A DNA stretch of 64,000 bases from Nitrospirillum amazonense (GCF_007828045.1 NZ_VITN01000022.1:52060-116059); one strand, 5' to 3'; positions 1 through 10,104 are shown, counted from the stretch's first letter. The notes: a model not told the origin generated them from the sequence alone. A program made the numbers and translations.

Positions 1-747
1 GTGGCGCTCGCCGGCCTGGCGGTCGTCAGCCCCGTCTTCGCCGCCGACAAACCGATGAGCGACAAGCCGGTGGCCGACAAGGGCCCCTATGACAAGGCAC
101 AGGTGGAACAGATCGTCCATGACTACCTTCTGGCCCATCCCGAGGTGATCGCCGAGGCCGTGCAGGCCCTGCAGGACAAGAGCGAGGCGGAAGAGGCCAA
201 GGCCGCCGCCGACGCGCTGGTGAAGCACAAGGATGAGCTGTTCGCCTCCAAAACCTCCCCCGCCGGCGGCAACCTGAAGGGCGACGTGACGATGGTGGAG
301 TTCTTCGACTACCAGTGCGGCTACTGCAAGCACACCCAGCCGGAGATGGACGCCGCCATCAAGAAGGACGGCAAGGTCCGCATCGTCTACAAGGAATTCC
401 CCATCCTGGGCCCGGCGTCGGTCATCGCCGCCAAGGCCGCCCTGGCCGCCAACATGCAGGGCAAGTACGACACCGTGCATGCGGCGCTGATGGCCGCCAC
501 CGGCAAGCTGGACAAGGACCGCATCCTGTCCATCGCCAAGGACGCCGGCGCCGACACCGACCGTCTGGCCAAGGACATGGAGTCCCCGGCGGTGCAGAAG
601 GAGATCGACGCCAACCTGGCGCTGGCCGACACGCTGAACATCCACGGCACGCCCGGCTTCGTCATCGGCAACACCCTGGTGCCGGGCGCCATCGGCGCCG
701 ACGCCTTCAAGGATCTGTTCGCCAAGGCCCGCGGCGCCAAGAGCTGA
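1..747 (+). CDS. DsbA-family thiol:disulfide oxidoreductase (5' end possibly cut by window edge)
   Basis: Secreted thioredoxin-fold protein that would oxidise or isomerise disulfides in periplasmic proteins. The frame opens with GTG at base 1 inside a hydrophobic stretch ending in VFAA, which reads as the tail of a signal peptide. The usual basic N-terminal residues are missing, so the true start probably lies upstream of the window. A helical, charged region (about residues 28-85) resembles the N-terminal extension of Com1/ScsC-like DsbA proteins. The thioredoxin domain follows, with the active-site CGYC at 106-109 and the cis-proline in the HGTPGF segment near 215. The family call is firm. 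Whether it is oxidase or isomerase cannot be told from the sequence. Confidence 0.85.
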   Translation: MALAGLAVVSPVFAADKPMSDKPVADKGPYDKAQVEQIVHDYLLAHPEVIAEAVQALQDKSEAEEAKAAADALVKHKDELFASKTSPAGGNLKGDVTMVEFFDYQCGYCKHTQPEMDAAIKKDGKVRIVYKEFPILGPASVIAAKAALAANMQGKYDTVHAALMAATGKLDKDRILSIAKDAGADTDRLAKDMESPAVQKEIDANLALADTLNIHGTPGFVIGNTLVPGAIGADAFKDLFAKARGAKS

Positions 748-961
748 TCCCCCGTAAGGTCACACCAGCAGGCGTCAGGCCGGTTTTCAGGGCGACGGAC
801 GGACAGCGGGGCGCATGGGCGGGCCCCGCCACATGTGTGCGTGGATTCTTGCCCCCGCTGCTGCCCGTGTTATAAAGCGGCCTTCGACGAACGCCGCGCG
901 GGGGACGCATACCCCCGCACGTTCGGTTTTTGAGACGTACGTACGCAAAGGCGATACACCC

Positions 962-1420
962 TTGGCCATCGCGCCCTCCGTCCTGATCCTGAACGGTCCG
1001 AACCTCAACATGCTGGGGATTCGCGAGCCGCACATCTATGGCGCGGAGACGCTGGAGGATATCGAGAACGCTTGCCAGGAGACGGCCGCGCGCCTGGGCC
1101 TGGAGGTGGATTTCCGCCAGTCCAACCATGAGGGCGAACTGGTGACCTGGATTCAGGATTCCCGTGGCGAACATGATGCCATCATCCTGAACGCCGGCGC
1201 GTACACACATACATCCATCGCCATCCACGACGCGCTGAGCGCCGTGGGCCTGCCGGTGGTCGAGGTGCATTTGAGCAACATCTTCCGGCGCGAGCCGTTC
1301 CGGCACCATTCCTATGTGTCGCCGGTCGCGAAGGGTGTCATCTGCGGCTTCGGCTCGCAGGGCTACCTGCTGGCGCTGCAGGCGGCGGCCCGCCTGATCG
1401 ACAGCCCATCCCCAGCGTGA
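962..1420 (+). CDS. aroQ: 3-dehydroquinate dehydratase, type II
   Basis: Converts 3-dehydroquinate to 3-dehydroshikimate in the shikimate pathway; cytosolic dodecamer. The N-terminal signature [15 protein letters not shown], the QSNHEGELV segment, NAGAYTHTS and [15 protein letters not shown] are all present, which is diagnostic. I chose the TTG start at 962 (152 aa) because type II enzymes are about 145-150 aa and an AAAGGCG ribosome site sits 8 bases upstream. The frame stays open to an ATG at 815, but that would add about 50 residues unlike any member of the family. It lies just upstream of accB-accC, an arrangement common in alphaproteobacteria. Confidence 0.93.
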   Translation: MAIAPSVLILNGPNLNMLGIREPHIYGAETLEDIENACQETAARLGLEVDFRQSNHEGELVTWIQDSRGEHDAIILNAGAYTHTSIAIHDALSAVGLPVVEVHLSNIFRREPFRHHSYVSPVAKGVICGFGSQGYLLALQAAARLIDSPSPA

Positions 1421-1535
1421 CCCGTGACAGGGCAATCGTAACGCCGGCACCGGCGCAGCACCCACGGGCAACCGGCCTACCCCAACAAATCGATCGACCC
1501 ATCGGCGGCTTAACCGCAGCCCAGTACCCAGGATC

Positions 1536-1994
1536 ATGACAATGGCGACCTTCGAACTCGACAGCGAATTCGTCCGCAAGTTGGCCGAGCTTCTCGGCGA
1601 GACCGGTCTCACCGAGATCGAATACGCGGAAGGCGAAAAGCGCATCCGCTTGTCCCGCGCCGCGCCGGCCGCCGTGGCCCCGATCGCCGTGGCCGCCGCC
1701 CCGGTGGCCGCCGCCGCCCCCGCCGCCGCTCCGGTGGCCGCCGTGCCGCCGGCCCAGCACCCGGGCGCGGTGAAGTCCCCCATGGTGGGCACCGCCTACC
1801 TGGCGCCGGAACCGGGCGCCGGAACCTTCGTGAAGGTTGGCGACGCGGTGAAGGTGGGCCAGACCCTGCTGATCATCGAGGCCATGAAGGTCATGAACCC
1901 GATCAAGGCGACCAAGGCCGGCACCGTGACCCAGATCCAGGTTGGCGACGCCCAGCCGGTCGAATACGGCGAAGTCCTGCTGATCATCGAGTGA
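1536..1994 (+). CDS. accB: Acetyl-CoA carboxylase biotin carboxyl carrier protein
   Basis: Carries biotin between the carboxylase and carboxyltransferase halves of acetyl-CoA carboxylase, the committed step of fatty-acid synthesis. 152 aa, normal for the family. A short N-terminal domain (1-40) is followed by an Ala/Pro/Val-rich flexible linker (about 41-75) and the biotinyl domain (78-152), with the EAMKVM motif at 115-120 and Lys118 as the biotinylation site. The start may be the ATG at 1536 or the in-frame ATG at 1542. accC follows 10 bases after the stop, so the two are surely cotranscribed. Confidence 0.96.
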   Translation: MTMATFELDSEFVRKLAELLGETGLTEIEYAEGEKRIRLSRAAPAAVAPIAVAAAPVAAAAPAAAPVAAVPPAQHPGAVKSPMVGTAYLAPEPGAGTFVKVGDAVKVGQTLLIIEAMKVMNPIKATKAGTVTQIQVGDAQPVEYGEVLLIIE

Positions 1995-2004
1995 GGGTTT
2001 GACC

Positions 2005-3363
2005 ATGGGCGGCCTGTTCGAAAAGGTCCTGATCGCCAATCGCGGCGAGATCGCGCTTCGCATCCACCGTGCCTGCCGCGAGATGGGCATCAAAACCGTG
2101 GCGGTGCATTCCACCGCCGACGCCGACGCCATGCACGTCCGCCTGGCGGACGAGAGCGTATGCATCGGCCCGCCCTCGGCCAAGGAAAGCTACCTGAACA
2201 TTCCGGCCATCCTGTCGGCGGCGGCCATCACCGGGGCGGACGCCATCCACCCCGGCATCGGCTTCATGTCCGAGAACGCGCAGTTCGCGCAGATGGTGGA
2301 GGAGCACGGCTTCGCCTGGATCGGCCCGTCGCCGGAACACATCCGCATCATGGGCGACAAGGTCACGGCCAAGCGCACGGTGCTGGACCTGGGCCTGCCG
2401 GTCGTCCCCGGTTCGGACGGCCCGGTGGAGACGGTGGAGGCGGCCCTGGTGAATGCCGCCCGCATCGGCTACCCCGTCCTGATCAAGGCGGCGGCCGGCG
2501 GCGGCGGCAAGGGCATGAAAGTGGCCTGGGCCGAATCCGAGCTGCGGGAGGCCTATCAGCTGGCCCGGGGCGAGGCGCGCGCCGCCTTCGGCAACGACCA
2601 GGTCTACATGGAAAAGTACCTGGCCAAGCCGCGCCACATCGAAATCCAGCTGCTGGGCGACCACCACGGCACCGTGGTGCATTTCGGCGAGCGTGACTGC
2701 TCCATCCAGCGCCGCCACCAGAAGGTGGTGGAAGAGGCGCCGTCGCCGGCGCTGAACGCGGAAGAACGCGCCTTCATCGGCAACCTGGCGGCCAAGACGG
2801 CGGCGGCCTTCGGCTACCGCGGCGTCGGCACGATGGAGTTCCTGTACGAGAACGGGCAGTTCTACTTCATCGAGATGAACACCCGCCTGCAGATCGAACA
2901 CACCATCAGCGAGATGATCACCGGCGTCGACCTGGTGCGCGAGCAGATCCGCGTGGCCACCGGCGCGCCACTGGGCTATGGCCAGGACGACATCAAGTTC
3001 AACGGCCATTCCATCGAGTGCCGCGTGAACGCCGAGAACCCGGTGACCTTCGCCCCCAGCCCGGGCAGGATCGACGGGTACCACGCCCCGGGCGGCCTGG
3101 GCGTGCGCGTCGACAGCGCCCTGTACGACGGCTATCGCGTGCCGCCGCACTACGACAGCATGATCGCCAAGCTGATCGTCCACGGGAACAGCCGCAACGA
3201 GTGCCTGATGCGCCTGCGCCGCGCCATCGAGGAATTCGTCATCGGCGGCATCGACACCACCCTGCCCCTGCACCAGCGCATCATCGCCCAGCCGGACTTC
3301 ATCAACGGCGACTATGACATCCGCTGGCTGGAGGAATGGATGAAGAACCAGCCCGCCGGCTAA
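2005..3363 (+). CDS. accC: Acetyl-CoA carboxylase, biotin carboxylase subunit
   Basis: ATP-dependent carboxylation of biotin on AccB. 452 aa, ATP-grasp fold. The N-terminus reads FEKVLIANRGEIALRIHRAC. The glycine-rich ATP loop is AAAGGGGKGMK, followed by the YMEKYL and HFGERDCSIQRRHQK segments and the metal-binding EMNTRLQIEH. In that last segment the common reading is EMNTRVQVEH; the two V-to-L/I changes are conservative. I chose the ATG at 2005, 8 bases after a GAGG, over the in-frame TTG at 1999. It ends before a strong terminator, closing the accBC unit. Confidence 0.96.
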   Translation: MGGLFEKVLIANRGEIALRIHRACREMGIKTVAVHSTADADAMHVRLADESVCIGPPSAKESYLNIPAILSAAAITGADAIHPGIGFMSENAQFAQMVEEHGFAWIGPSPEHIRIMGDKVTAKRTVLDLGLPVVPGSDGPVETVEAALVNAARIGYPVLIKAAAGGGGKGMKVAWAESELREAYQLARGEARAAFGNDQVYMEKYLAKPRHIEIQLLGDHHGTVVHFGERDCSIQRRHQKVVEEAPSPALNAEERAFIGNLAAKTAAAFGYRGVGTMEFLYENGQFYFIEMNTRLQIEHTISEMITGVDLVREQIRVATGAPLGYGQDDIKFNGHSIECRVNAENPVTFAPSPGRIDGYHAPGGLGVRVDSALYDGYRVPPHYDSMIAKLIVHGNSRNECLMRLRRAIEEFVIGGIDTTLPLHQRIIAQPDFINGDYDIRWLEEWMKNQPAG

Positions 3364-3390
3364 TTCCCGTCCTTCGGCATCGCTTGAGCG

Positions 3391-3436
3391 CGGGCCCGGG
3401 ATCGACCGTGACGGTCGGTCCGGGCCCGTCGCTTTT
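3391..3436 (+). terminator. Rho-independent terminator after accC
   Basis: Long GC-rich stem: CGGGCCCGG pairs with CCGGGCCCG, with an inner CGACCG/CGGTCG pair around a TGA loop, followed a few bases later by TTTT. It sits 28 bases after the accC stop and before the DUF2339 gene. Confidence 0.8.
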
Positions 3437-3502
3437 ACAGGCCTGCACGGACCGGGGAAATGCACTACCCTTCCTGTCACTGAGCGCGACCCTGGGACCG
3501 GC

Positions 3503-6163
3503 ATGGCCTTTCTTGTCTTCATCGCCCTGATGGTGGCCCTGTGGGCCCTGATCCGCAGTGAAAAGTCGGAACGCCGTCTGGCGGAGCTGAACGCGCGGCT
3601 GGAGGCATTGACCCTCCGGTTGAGCCACCTGGAAGGGGGTGCCCCGCCCGTGCAGCCCGCGGTGGCGCCGCCGGCCCCGGTATCCCCAGCCTCCGTCCCG
3701 CCGCCCATCCAGGTCCCCCCACCGCCGCCGGCGCCCATTCCCAAAGCCGTTCTCCAACCCGATTCCTGGCCCGCACCCCGGCCCGCTGGCCCGTCGCTGG
3801 AACAGGCGCTGGGCACGCGCTGGCTGGTCTGGCTGGGCGCGCTGGCCGTGGCGCTGGCCGGCGTGTTCCTGGCCAAATATGCCGTGGACCAGGGCCTGCT
3901 GGGCCCCGCCGTACGCCTGACCCTGGGTGGCCTGTTCGGCGCGGCCCTGGTCACCGCCGGCGACGCGATGCGCGGCCGCGCCGGGGACGCGAGGACGACC
4001 AAGGCGCCCTTGTCCGCCGCCTCCATCCCCGCGGCCCTGACGGCGGCGGGGCTTGCCATCGCCTTCGCCTGCGTCTATGCCGCGCACGCCCTGCACGGGC
4101 TGATCGGGCCCGGCGCCACCTTCGCCGGCCTGGGCGCCCTGTCCGCCGTGGCCTTCCTGCTGGCCCTGCGCCATGGCGGGGGCGACGGGCTGTCCCCCGG
4201 CGCCTTCATCGCCCTGCTGGGTCTGGGCGGCGGCCTGGCCGTGCCCGCCCTGGTGCCCAGCGACCACCCCTCCGCCTGGGCCCTGTTCGGTTATCTGGCC
4301 CTGCTGAACACCGCCACCCTGGCCGTAAGCTGGCGCCTGCCGGCGGCCTGGCTGGGCCTGCCCGTGCTGGCCGGGGCGGCCCTGTGGGTGGTCACCGCCG
4401 CCTCGCACACCGTAGCCGCCGCCCCAATCGCCCTGTTCCTGGTGGCCTTGTCCGCCGCCGGGCTGGGCTTCGGCCTGCTGGACCTGCGGCGGGAACGGCC
4501 GGTCGTCACCGATGCCTGGATCGTCGCCGCCCTGGGTGGCCTGCCCATGGTGCTGGATTGGTTGCTGCTGGTGGCCACCGATTATGACGCCATTGGCGTG
4601 GCTGGACTGGCGGCCCTGGCCCTGCTGGCCATCGCCACCGCGCGCGCGCCGTCCCACAGGCCGGAGGTGACGGAGGCGTTAGCACCCATTGCCGCCCTGC
4701 TGGCCACGCTGGCGCTGGCCCAGGGCTACACCGTGCGCACCGCCGGCCTGTCCTATCCCGCCCAGTTGGGCGTGGCCGCCGCCTTCGGCCTGGGCTTCGC
4801 GGCGGCGGGACTGCGGGCCCTGACCGGCACGCACCGTCTGCCCCGGGCCTGGGCATGGGGCGCGGCCCTGCCCCTGGTGGGACTGGCCTGGGCCGGCTGG
4901 ACCTTCGATCATACTGGCGCCCTGCCCGATCTCGCCTGGGCGGGCGGGACCGTGGCGCTGGCCGGCGGCATGGCCTGGGCCGCCGCCTGGGCGGGGCGGG
5001 CAGACCGCCCGCAACCGGTGCCCGGCGCCTTCGTCCTGGCGGCCTTGGCCCTGGCTGGGTTGGCGCTGGCCGCCCTGCTGCGCACCTCCTGGCTGACGGC
5101 GGCGTTGTCGCTGCTGGTGCCGGCGGCGGCGCTGATCGAAAGCCGCACGACGGCCTCCCCGCTGGCTGGCGCCTTGCGGCGCGGGGCGGTGGCCGTGGCT
5201 ATTGTGGTGGTGACGCGCCTGACCCTGAACCCCTGGCTGCTCGACTATCCGCTGAACGGCACCTCCCCCCTCAACTGGCTGCTGTGGGGCTATGGCGTGC
5301 CGGCGCTGGCCTGCACCGCCGGCGCCTGGCTGTTGCGACAGCGGCGGGACGACCGGCCGGCGCAGGGGCTGGCGGCGGCGGCCCTGGTGTTGGGCCTGCT
5401 GTTCGCCTGCCTGGAAATCCAGGTCATGCAGACCGGTAGCCTGGCCAGCGATCCCTTCGCCCTGCTGCCCACCAGCCTGCGCAGCGTGCTGTTCCTGGCG
5501 GTGGCCCTGGTCCTGACCGGCCGGCGGGGCATCATGGCCGGCAGCGCCGCCGGGCCTGTGGCGCGTATCGGCGCCCGCATTCTGGTGCGGGTGGCGGCGG
5601 CCCAGGTGGTGCTGGTGCAACTGGGCGTGCTGAACCCCCTGTGGGCGGTGGAGCCGGTGGGGCCCTGGCCGGTGTTCAACCTGCTGCTGCTGGTCTACGC
5701 CCTGCCCGCCCTGCTGTTCGGCCTGGCGGCCTGGCGGCGGGAAGCCGGGCTGGCGCGCCGCGCCCTGGTGATCCTGGTGCTGGTCCTAGCCTTCACCTGG
5801 GTGTCGCTGGAGGTGCGCCAGGCCTTTCACGGCAGCACCTTGACCCTGTGGGCCCATGGCGGGGAGCGGACGGACGCGGAGTGGTATAGCTATTCCGCCG
5901 CCTGGCTGGCCTTCGCCCTGGTGCTGTTGACGCTGGGCGTGCGCACGCGCCGGGCGGATCTGCGCTACGCCTCGCTGGCCGTGCTGCTGGTGACGGTGCT
6001 GAAGGTCTTCCTGTCCGATATGGCCGACCTGACCGGACTGCTGCGCATCCTGTCCTTCCTGGGGTTGGGCCTGTGCCTGATGGGCATCGGCTATGTCTAC
6101 CAGCGGGTGGTGTTCGCGCCAGCGCGGGTGCCGGCCAATCTAACGCCAGGTGAGACCCCGTGA
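3503..6163 (+). CDS. DUF2339 polytopic membrane protein
   Basis: Large membrane protein of unknown function, 886 aa. A single hydrophobic segment at the N-terminus is followed by a short coiled region ([18 protein letters not shown]) and a Pro-rich stretch (about 50-95). After that come well over twenty hydrophobic helices, beginning with [33 protein letters not shown], whose first part ([17 protein letters not shown]) is the hallmark of DUF2339. The C-terminal block ([20 protein letters not shown]) is also typical. The family is sometimes linked to the cell envelope, but no activity is established. Its stop overlaps the aat start by one base (TGATG), so the two are likely cotranscribed. Confidence 0.85.
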   Translation: MAFLVFIALMVALWALIRSEKSERRLAELNARLEALTLRLSHLEGGAPPVQPAVAPPAPVSPASVPPPIQVPPPPPAPIPKAVLQPDSWPAPRPAGPSLEQALGTRWLVWLGALAVALAGVFLAKYAVDQGLLGPAVRLTLGGLFGAALVTAGDAMRGRAGDARTTKAPLSAASIPAALTAAGLAIAFACVYAAHALHGLIGPGATFAGLGALSAVAFLLALRHGGGDGLSPGAFIALLGLGGGLAVPALVPSDHPSAWALFGYLALLNTATLAVSWRLPAAWLGLPVLAGAALWVVTAASHTVAAAPIALFLVALSAAGLGFGLLDLRRERPVVTDAWIVAALGGLPMVLDWLLLVATDYDAIGVAGLAALALLAIATARAPSHRPEVTEALAPIAALLATLALAQGYTVRTAGLSYPAQLGVAAAFGLGFAAAGLRALTGTHRLPRAWAWGAALPLVGLAWAGWTFDHTGALPDLAWAGGTVALAGGMAWAAAWAGRADRPQPVPGAFVLAALALAGLALAALLRTSWLTAALSLLVPAAALIESRTTASPLAGALRRGAVAVAIVVVTRLTLNPWLLDYPLNGTSPLNWLLWGYGVPALACTAGAWLLRQRRDDRPAQGLAAAALVLGLLFACLEIQVMQTGSLASDPFALLPTSLRSVLFLAVALVLTGRRGIMAGSAAGPVARIGARILVRVAAAQVVLVQLGVLNPLWAVEPVGPWPVFNLLLLVYALPALLFGLAAWRREAGLARRALVILVLVLAFTWVSLEVRQAFHGSTLTLWAHGGERTDAEWYSYSAAWLAFALVLLTLGVRTRRADLRYASLAVLLVTVLKVFLSDMADLTGLLRILSFLGLGLCLMGIGYVYQRVVFAPARVPANLTPGETP

Positions 6164-6813
6164 TGCGCCTGACGCCGGAACTGCTGCTGCGCGCCTACGC
6201 CATGGGGGTCTTCCCCATGGCGGAGTCCGCCGATGACGACGAAATCTTCTGGTTCGACCCGCCGGAGCGGGGGATCCTGCCCCTGGACGGCTTCCACGCA
6301 CCGCGCCGCCTGCTGCGCACCGTGCGCCAGGGGCGCTTCCAGGTCAGCGTCGACACCGACTTCGAAGGAGTGATGCGGGCCTGCGGCGAATCCACCACCG
6401 ACCGGCCGGACACCTGGATCAACGCCCAGATCCTGGAGGCCTATGTCGCCCTGCACCGCCAGGGCCGGGCCCATTCCGTGGAATGCCGGCGCGAGGGCCA
6501 GCTGGTGGGCGGCCTCTACGGCGTATCGATCGGCGGGGCGTTCTTCGGGGAGAGCATGTTCTCGCGCGAGACGGACGCCAGCAAGGTGGCCCTGGTCCAC
6601 CTGGTGGCCCGCCTGCGCGCCGGCGGCTACAGCCTGCTGGACACGCAGTTCGTGACCACCCACCTGTCGCAGTTCGGCGCGGTAGAAATCCCCCGCGCCG
6701 AATATCAGGCGCGGCTGGCCCGGGCGCTGCCCCGGCCGGGGCGGTTTCACTGCGGCTTGGACGAGGGCGCCTTGGTCGCCGGGTTCTTGCAGTCCACCAC
6801 CCAGACGTCATAG
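6163..6813 (+). CDS. aat: Leucyl/phenylalanyl-tRNA--protein transferase
   Basis: Transfers Leu or Phe from charged tRNA to proteins with N-terminal Arg or Lys, making them N-degron substrates for ClpS/ClpAP. 216 aa. Diagnostic blocks are [15 protein letters not shown] near the start, [58 protein letters not shown] and [16 protein letters not shown]. The ATG at 6163 overlaps the stop of the upstream gene; a GTG at 6160 is possible. The last 67 bases overlap the 3' end of the convergent DUF2155 gene, and both reading frames are well conserved to their ends. Confidence 0.95.
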   Translation: MRLTPELLLRAYAMGVFPMAESADDDEIFWFDPPERGILPLDGFHAPRRLLRTVRQGRFQVSVDTDFEGVMRACGESTTDRPDTWINAQILEAYVALHRQGRAHSVECRREGQLVGGLYGVSIGGAFFGESMFSRETDASKVALVHLVARLRAGGYSLLDTQFVTTHLSQFGAVEIPRAEYQARLARALPRPGRFHCGLDEGALVAGFLQSTTQTS

Positions 6814-7427
6814 ACGGGGTCTTCCATCGCCGACAGGGCCGGGCTGGAGGCAAACATCCAGCCGGTGAAGACCTTGGCCGCCGGATCGTCCGGCTTGGCC
6901 TCCACGATGTCCAGGAAAGCGGCCGATTCCGGTTCCTCAATGGGGGTGGTCTTGCGGCAGGCGCGGGCGGCCACGGTCAGCTGCCCGAAGCGGCCGCTCT
7001 GGCCCACCGCGATCTCCACGGTGGAGACGCGGCCCGTCACCTTGTCCAGGCCGCCAAGCACGGCGATCTTCATGTCCTCGAACGTGCGCGCCACGGCCGG
7101 CTGCGGCGGCAAGGGGGGCAGTGGCGTCACGGGTGAGGCCGCGCCCTCGGCCGGGGCGGTGGCGCCCTCGGCCGGGGCCGGCTGCGGCGACTGGCCGGCG
7201 GCGCCGGGGCCGGTCACGGGCTGGCTGGTGGGCGGCTGCTCTTCCGGGGCCTGGTCGCCGGACTTCTTCTGATCCGGAGTCGCGGCCGGCGGGGCCGGCG
7301 GCGTGCCGGGAATGGTGGGCGCGTTACCCGAGGGCGCGTTCTGGGGCGCGTTCTGGGCCTGGGCGCCGGCCGCGGCGGCCAGCACCAGGCACGAGGCCGC
7401 CGCCATCAGCAGGCGGCGCTGGCTCAT
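6747..7427 (-). CDS. DUF2155 secreted protein
   Basis: 226 aa. A signal peptide (about 1-24, ending AGAQAQ) is followed by a low-complexity Pro/Ala/Gln-rich region (about 25-115) and the C-terminal DUF2155 domain: [18 protein letters not shown], a paired-Cys layout (ACRKTTP and WVVDCKNP), and [28 protein letters not shown]. The family is alphaproteobacterial and of unknown function. It is regularly found beside an MlaD-type gene, as here: the start overlaps the mlaD-like stop by 4 bases (ATGA). Likely periplasmic and envelope-related, by neighbourhood only. Confidence 0.85.
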   Translation of the reverse strand: MSQRRLLMAAASCLVLAAAAGAQAQNAPQNAPSGNAPTIPGTPPAPPAATPDQKKSGDQAPEEQPPTSQPVTGPGAAGQSPQPAPAEGATAPAEGAASPVTPLPPLPPQPAVARTFEDMKIAVLGGLDKVTGRVSTVEIAVGQSGRFGQLTVAARACRKTTPIEEPESAAFLDIVEAKPDDPAAKVFTGWMFASSPALSAMEDPVYDVWVVDCKNPATKAPSSKPQ

Positions 7428-8002
7428 TTGCCGCCGCCGTTCAGCAGCCCCTTGGACGGGTCGGCCTTGGGCTGTTGGCCCGCGGGCTGTTGCTGCGGGG
7501 CGGGCTGGGCCGGCTGGCCCTGGTTCTGCTGGCCGGCATCGCCGCCCTTGTTGGCGTTGCTGCCGCCAGCGCTGAAGATGAAGCGGCCGAGCAGATCTTC
7601 CAGGTTCACCGCCGACTGGGTGTACTGGATGCGGCCGCCGGGCTTCAGCATCTCTTCCTCGCCGCCGGGCTGCAGGTTCAGGAACTTGCCGCCCAGCAGG
7701 CTTTCCGACGCGATGCCGGCGCTGGTGTCCTCGGGCAACTTCACCTGGCTGTCGATCTGCATCTCAATGACGGCCTGGTAGGTCTTGGGATCCAGGTAGG
7801 CCTTGGTGACCGATCCCACCTTCACGCCGCTGATGCGCACGTCGCTGCCGGCCGTCAGGCCGCCGGTGCTGGCGAAGCGGGCCTGCAGGGCATAGCCCGA
7901 CACGGCACGCACGTTCGCCGTGGTGTAGGCGAAATAGAGGAAGAACGCCGCCACCACCAGGACGACGGCCCCCAGCACGGTCTCGATCACATTGCTGCGC
8001 AT
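7424..8002 (-). CDS. mlaD: MlaD-family (MCE domain) lipid transport protein
   Basis: 192 aa. One N-terminal transmembrane helix (VIETVLGAVVLVVAAFFLYF) is followed by an MCE domain with the typical GLTAGSDVRISGVKVGSV block and LPEDTSAGIASESLLGGKFLNLQPGG. A Gln/Pro-rich tail (about 150-192) ends the protein. MlaD forms the periplasmic hexameric ring of the Mla phospholipid transporter that keeps the outer membrane asymmetric. The ATPase, permease and shuttle genes are not in this window, so the gene is an orphan here. It is the first gene of a two-gene unit with the DUF2155 gene. Confidence 0.88.
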   Translation of the reverse strand: MRSNVIETVLGAVVLVVAAFFLYFAYTTANVRAVSGYALQARFASTGGLTAGSDVRISGVKVGSVTKAYLDPKTYQAVIEMQIDSQVKLPEDTSAGIASESLLGGKFLNLQPGGEEEMLKPGGRIQYTQSAVNLEDLLGRFIFSAGGSNANKGGDAGQQNQGQPAQPAPQQQPAGQQPKADPSKGLLNGGGK

Positions 8003-8212
8003 TCGCTTCCTCTGGAAAACCCTAGAAATAGGACAGGTCCGGAAAGACGCAAGGCCCCGGGAGGGGCCTTGGCCGACGCCTGTCGGGGGGACACCGGTGC
8101 CACTGCCCGGTCCCCAGCCCTGTTACCCACCCTGTCACGATGTCGGGGCGGCGTCACCGTCGGCGATGCGCCGCGCATCCTGCAGGCCGGTGCCCCCTTA
8201 CGCGGGGGTCCC

Positions 8213-8602
8213 TTATGCAGGGGTCCAGGGCTCGTAATCGCCGGTGGCGGCGGCGCGGTGGCCACCTTCATAGGTGTGACCGGGCGGACGGTACGCGTCC
8301 ACGGTGCCGGTGTGGTTGGCCTCGTGCGGCTTCACCCACGGCTTGTGGTAGGCGCTGTTCTCCGGCAGGGGCTGTTCCATGGAGTAGTGCAGCCAGCCGT
8401 GCCACTCGGCCGGGACGGCCGACGCCTCAGGCTCACCCGCGAACAGCACCCAGCGGCGCACCTTCATGCCCGGACGCGCCTTCTTTTCCCGGAAGTAACG
8501 GTTGCCGAACCGGTCGGTGCCCACCAACTCGCCCCGCCGGGAAATCAGCAGGCGGATCGAGAGTTGGGACAGCCAGGTCAGGATGGAGATGCGTTGGGTC
8601 AT
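8213..8602 (-). CDS. NDUFA12-like NADH:ubiquinone oxidoreductase accessory protein
   Basis: 129 aa from the ATG at 8602. Motifs are GTDRFGNRYFREKKA near residue 25, RRWVLFAGEPEASAVPAEWHGWLHY, and ending ...HTYEGGHRAAATGDYEPWTPA. This matches the NDUFA12/B17.2 supernumerary subunit of complex I, which alphaproteobacteria share with mitochondria. The frame runs upstream to 8746 without a stop, but that extension has no family similarity. It stands alone between the mlaD unit and the MprF-like gene. Confidence 0.88.
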   Translation of the reverse strand: MTQRISILTWLSQLSIRLLISRRGELVGTDRFGNRYFREKKARPGMKVRRWVLFAGEPEASAVPAEWHGWLHYSMEQPLPENSAYHKPWVKPHEANHTGTVDAYRPPGHTYEGGHRAAATGDYEPWTPA

Positions 8603-8746
8603 GGGCCAAAACCAGAAAAGTGTGAACAGGGCCAAGCGCCTGGCAGCGGGCCCCCTGAAACGGACCGGCCGGACTATGGCAGTTTCGGCCCCGCGCGTCC
8701 ATACGCTGAGGGGCCGCAGCCAGCGGGTAGCTCCCCCGCGTGACAT

Positions 8747-9874
8747 CTATTGGGATCGGCCGGCCTTGCGCGCCCGCCAGCGCCGCCAGGCGGCGACGGG
8801 GCCGTGGTCGGCGCGGATTTCCCAGGTCATCAACAGGATGCCGGCCAGCACCAGGGGCAGCACATAATAAAGGAATCGATACGCCAACAGGGCGCCGATG
8901 GCGCCGCCCGCCGGCCCATGGTCGCGCAGGCCCAGCAGCAGGATGGTCTCGAACACGCCCAGGCCGCCCGGCACATGGCTGACGATGGCGATGGCCAAGC
9001 CCGCGCAGAACAGGGCGGTAAACTCCATGAAGCCCACGCCCGTCTCCGGCGGCAGCAGGGTCCACAGGGCCGCCGCCGACAGCAGAATCTCCAGCGAGGC
9101 GATGACGATCTGCGACAGCATCACGCCCGAGGACGGCAGGGCGAAGGACCAGCGCCACAGGCGCACGGGCTTGTGCGTCACCGCCGCCGCCACCGTCATG
9201 GCGCCCAGGCCCACCAGCAACAGGCCGGCGACACCCTGCAGCAGCCAGGCGGGCACGTTCAGTAGGCCCGCCCCCACCTCCGGCCCGATGGCCACGCCCA
9301 GCGCCCCGGTGAAGGTGATGCCAAGGGTGAAGGTGGTGGTGGAGAAGACCACGATCTTGGCGATGTCGGCCGCCGACAGGCCGGCCACCGAATAGACGCG
9401 ATAGCGCACCGACCCGCCGCTGATGACGGCGAAACCCACGTTGTTGGAAATGGCGTAACCGGCGAAGCTGCCGAAACCCACCGTGCGGTAGGGCAGCTTG
9501 ATGCCCAGGTATTTCAGGGCGGAGACGTCGTAGAGCGTCATCACCAGGTAAGCGGAGGCCACCAAGCCCGCCGCCTGCGCCACCCGCGCCCAGGGCAGCA
9601 GCCGGACATAGGCCCAGACCTCCGCAGGGCGGAAGTCGCGCGCGACATGGCGGATGGCCAGCACCACCAGGCCCAGCAGCACCAGGGCCGTGACCAGGGT
9701 GGTCAGGCGCTTCATCCAGTTGGGCTTGGCCGCATCACCACCCACCGCCTTGTCATCCACCGCGCTTCCTTCCGCTTTTTCCCCCGCCGGCGCGCGCGCC
9801 GCCGGATCGATGACCACCGGGTGATGATAAGTCGGTCGGTCGGGGCGCTGGTCTGGGCTGCGCTCAGGGGGCAT
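8747..9874 (-). CDS. MprF-like (lysylphosphatidylglycerol synthase transmembrane domain / UPF0104) membrane protein
   Basis: 375 aa. A charged cytoplasmic N-terminus (about 1-52) precedes 7-8 hydrophobic helices. The GYAISNNVGFAVISGGSVRYRVY and FVSHVPGGLGVFE-type motifs (here AIVSHVPGGLGVFETI) identify the flippase-like part of MprF. There is no C-terminal aminoacyl-transferase domain, so it is not a complete lysyl-PG synthase. A role in moving a lipid across the membrane is inferred from the family. Confidence 0.85.
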   Translation of the reverse strand: MPPERSPDQRPDRPTYHHPVVIDPAARAPAGEKAEGSAVDDKAVGGDAAKPNWMKRLTTLVTALVLLGLVVLAIRHVARDFRPAEVWAYVRLLPWARVAQAAGLVASAYLVMTLYDVSALKYLGIKLPYRTVGFGSFAGYAISNNVGFAVISGGSVRYRVYSVAGLSAADIAKIVVFSTTTFTLGITFTGALGVAIGPEVGAGLLNVPAWLLQGVAGLLLVGLGAMTVAAAVTHKPVRLWRWSFALPSSGVMLSQIVIASLEILLSAAALWTLLPPETGVGFMEFTALFCAGLAIAIVSHVPGGLGVFETILLLGLRDHGPAGGAIGALLAYRFLYYVLPLVLAGILLMTWEIRADHGPVAAWRRWRARKAGRSQ

Positions 9875-9924
9875 TCGGGACGGTGATTCTCAAAGACAAG
9901 GGGCCAAGACGCCGCACCACCTGC

Positions 9925-9941
9925 GGTGCCGGAGAGGCACC
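9925..9941 (+). other. Small GC hairpin in the nrdJ upstream region
   Basis: GGTGCC, GGAGA loop, GGCACC: a perfect 6-base stem just outside the start of the divergent MprF-like gene. No T-run follows, so it is not a terminator. Function unknown. Confidence 0.4.
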
Positions 9942-10042
9942 CTGCCATCTTCCAGGGGGGGTTGGAAACCCAAAAGCGCGGTGGCGCCCCGGGTGTTCCC
10001 GAACCGCCGGACGCACTGCCTGAGAAGTGGGCGGCCGGACGC

Positions 10043-10104
10043 ATTCTTCAGCTTACGAACCAGGGTGAGCCAAAACCATGAAAGGCTCGGTTTCGTTGAA
10101 GAAT
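10043..10104 (+). ncRNA. Candidate structured leader or small RNA upstream of nrdJ
   Basis: The 504 bases between the MprF-like gene (start at 9874) and nrdJ contain no credible gene. The best structure is a long stem: ATTCTTCA (10043-10050) pairs with TGAAGAAT (10097-10104), ACGAA with TTCGT, and GAGCC with GGCTC, around a 12-base A-rich loop. The GC-rich stretch 9960-10040 can also fold. I see no consensus cobalamin box (the expected regulator for a B12-dependent enzyme) and no clear 6S RNA. It may be a separate small RNA or part of a long nrdJ leader. Confidence 0.35.
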
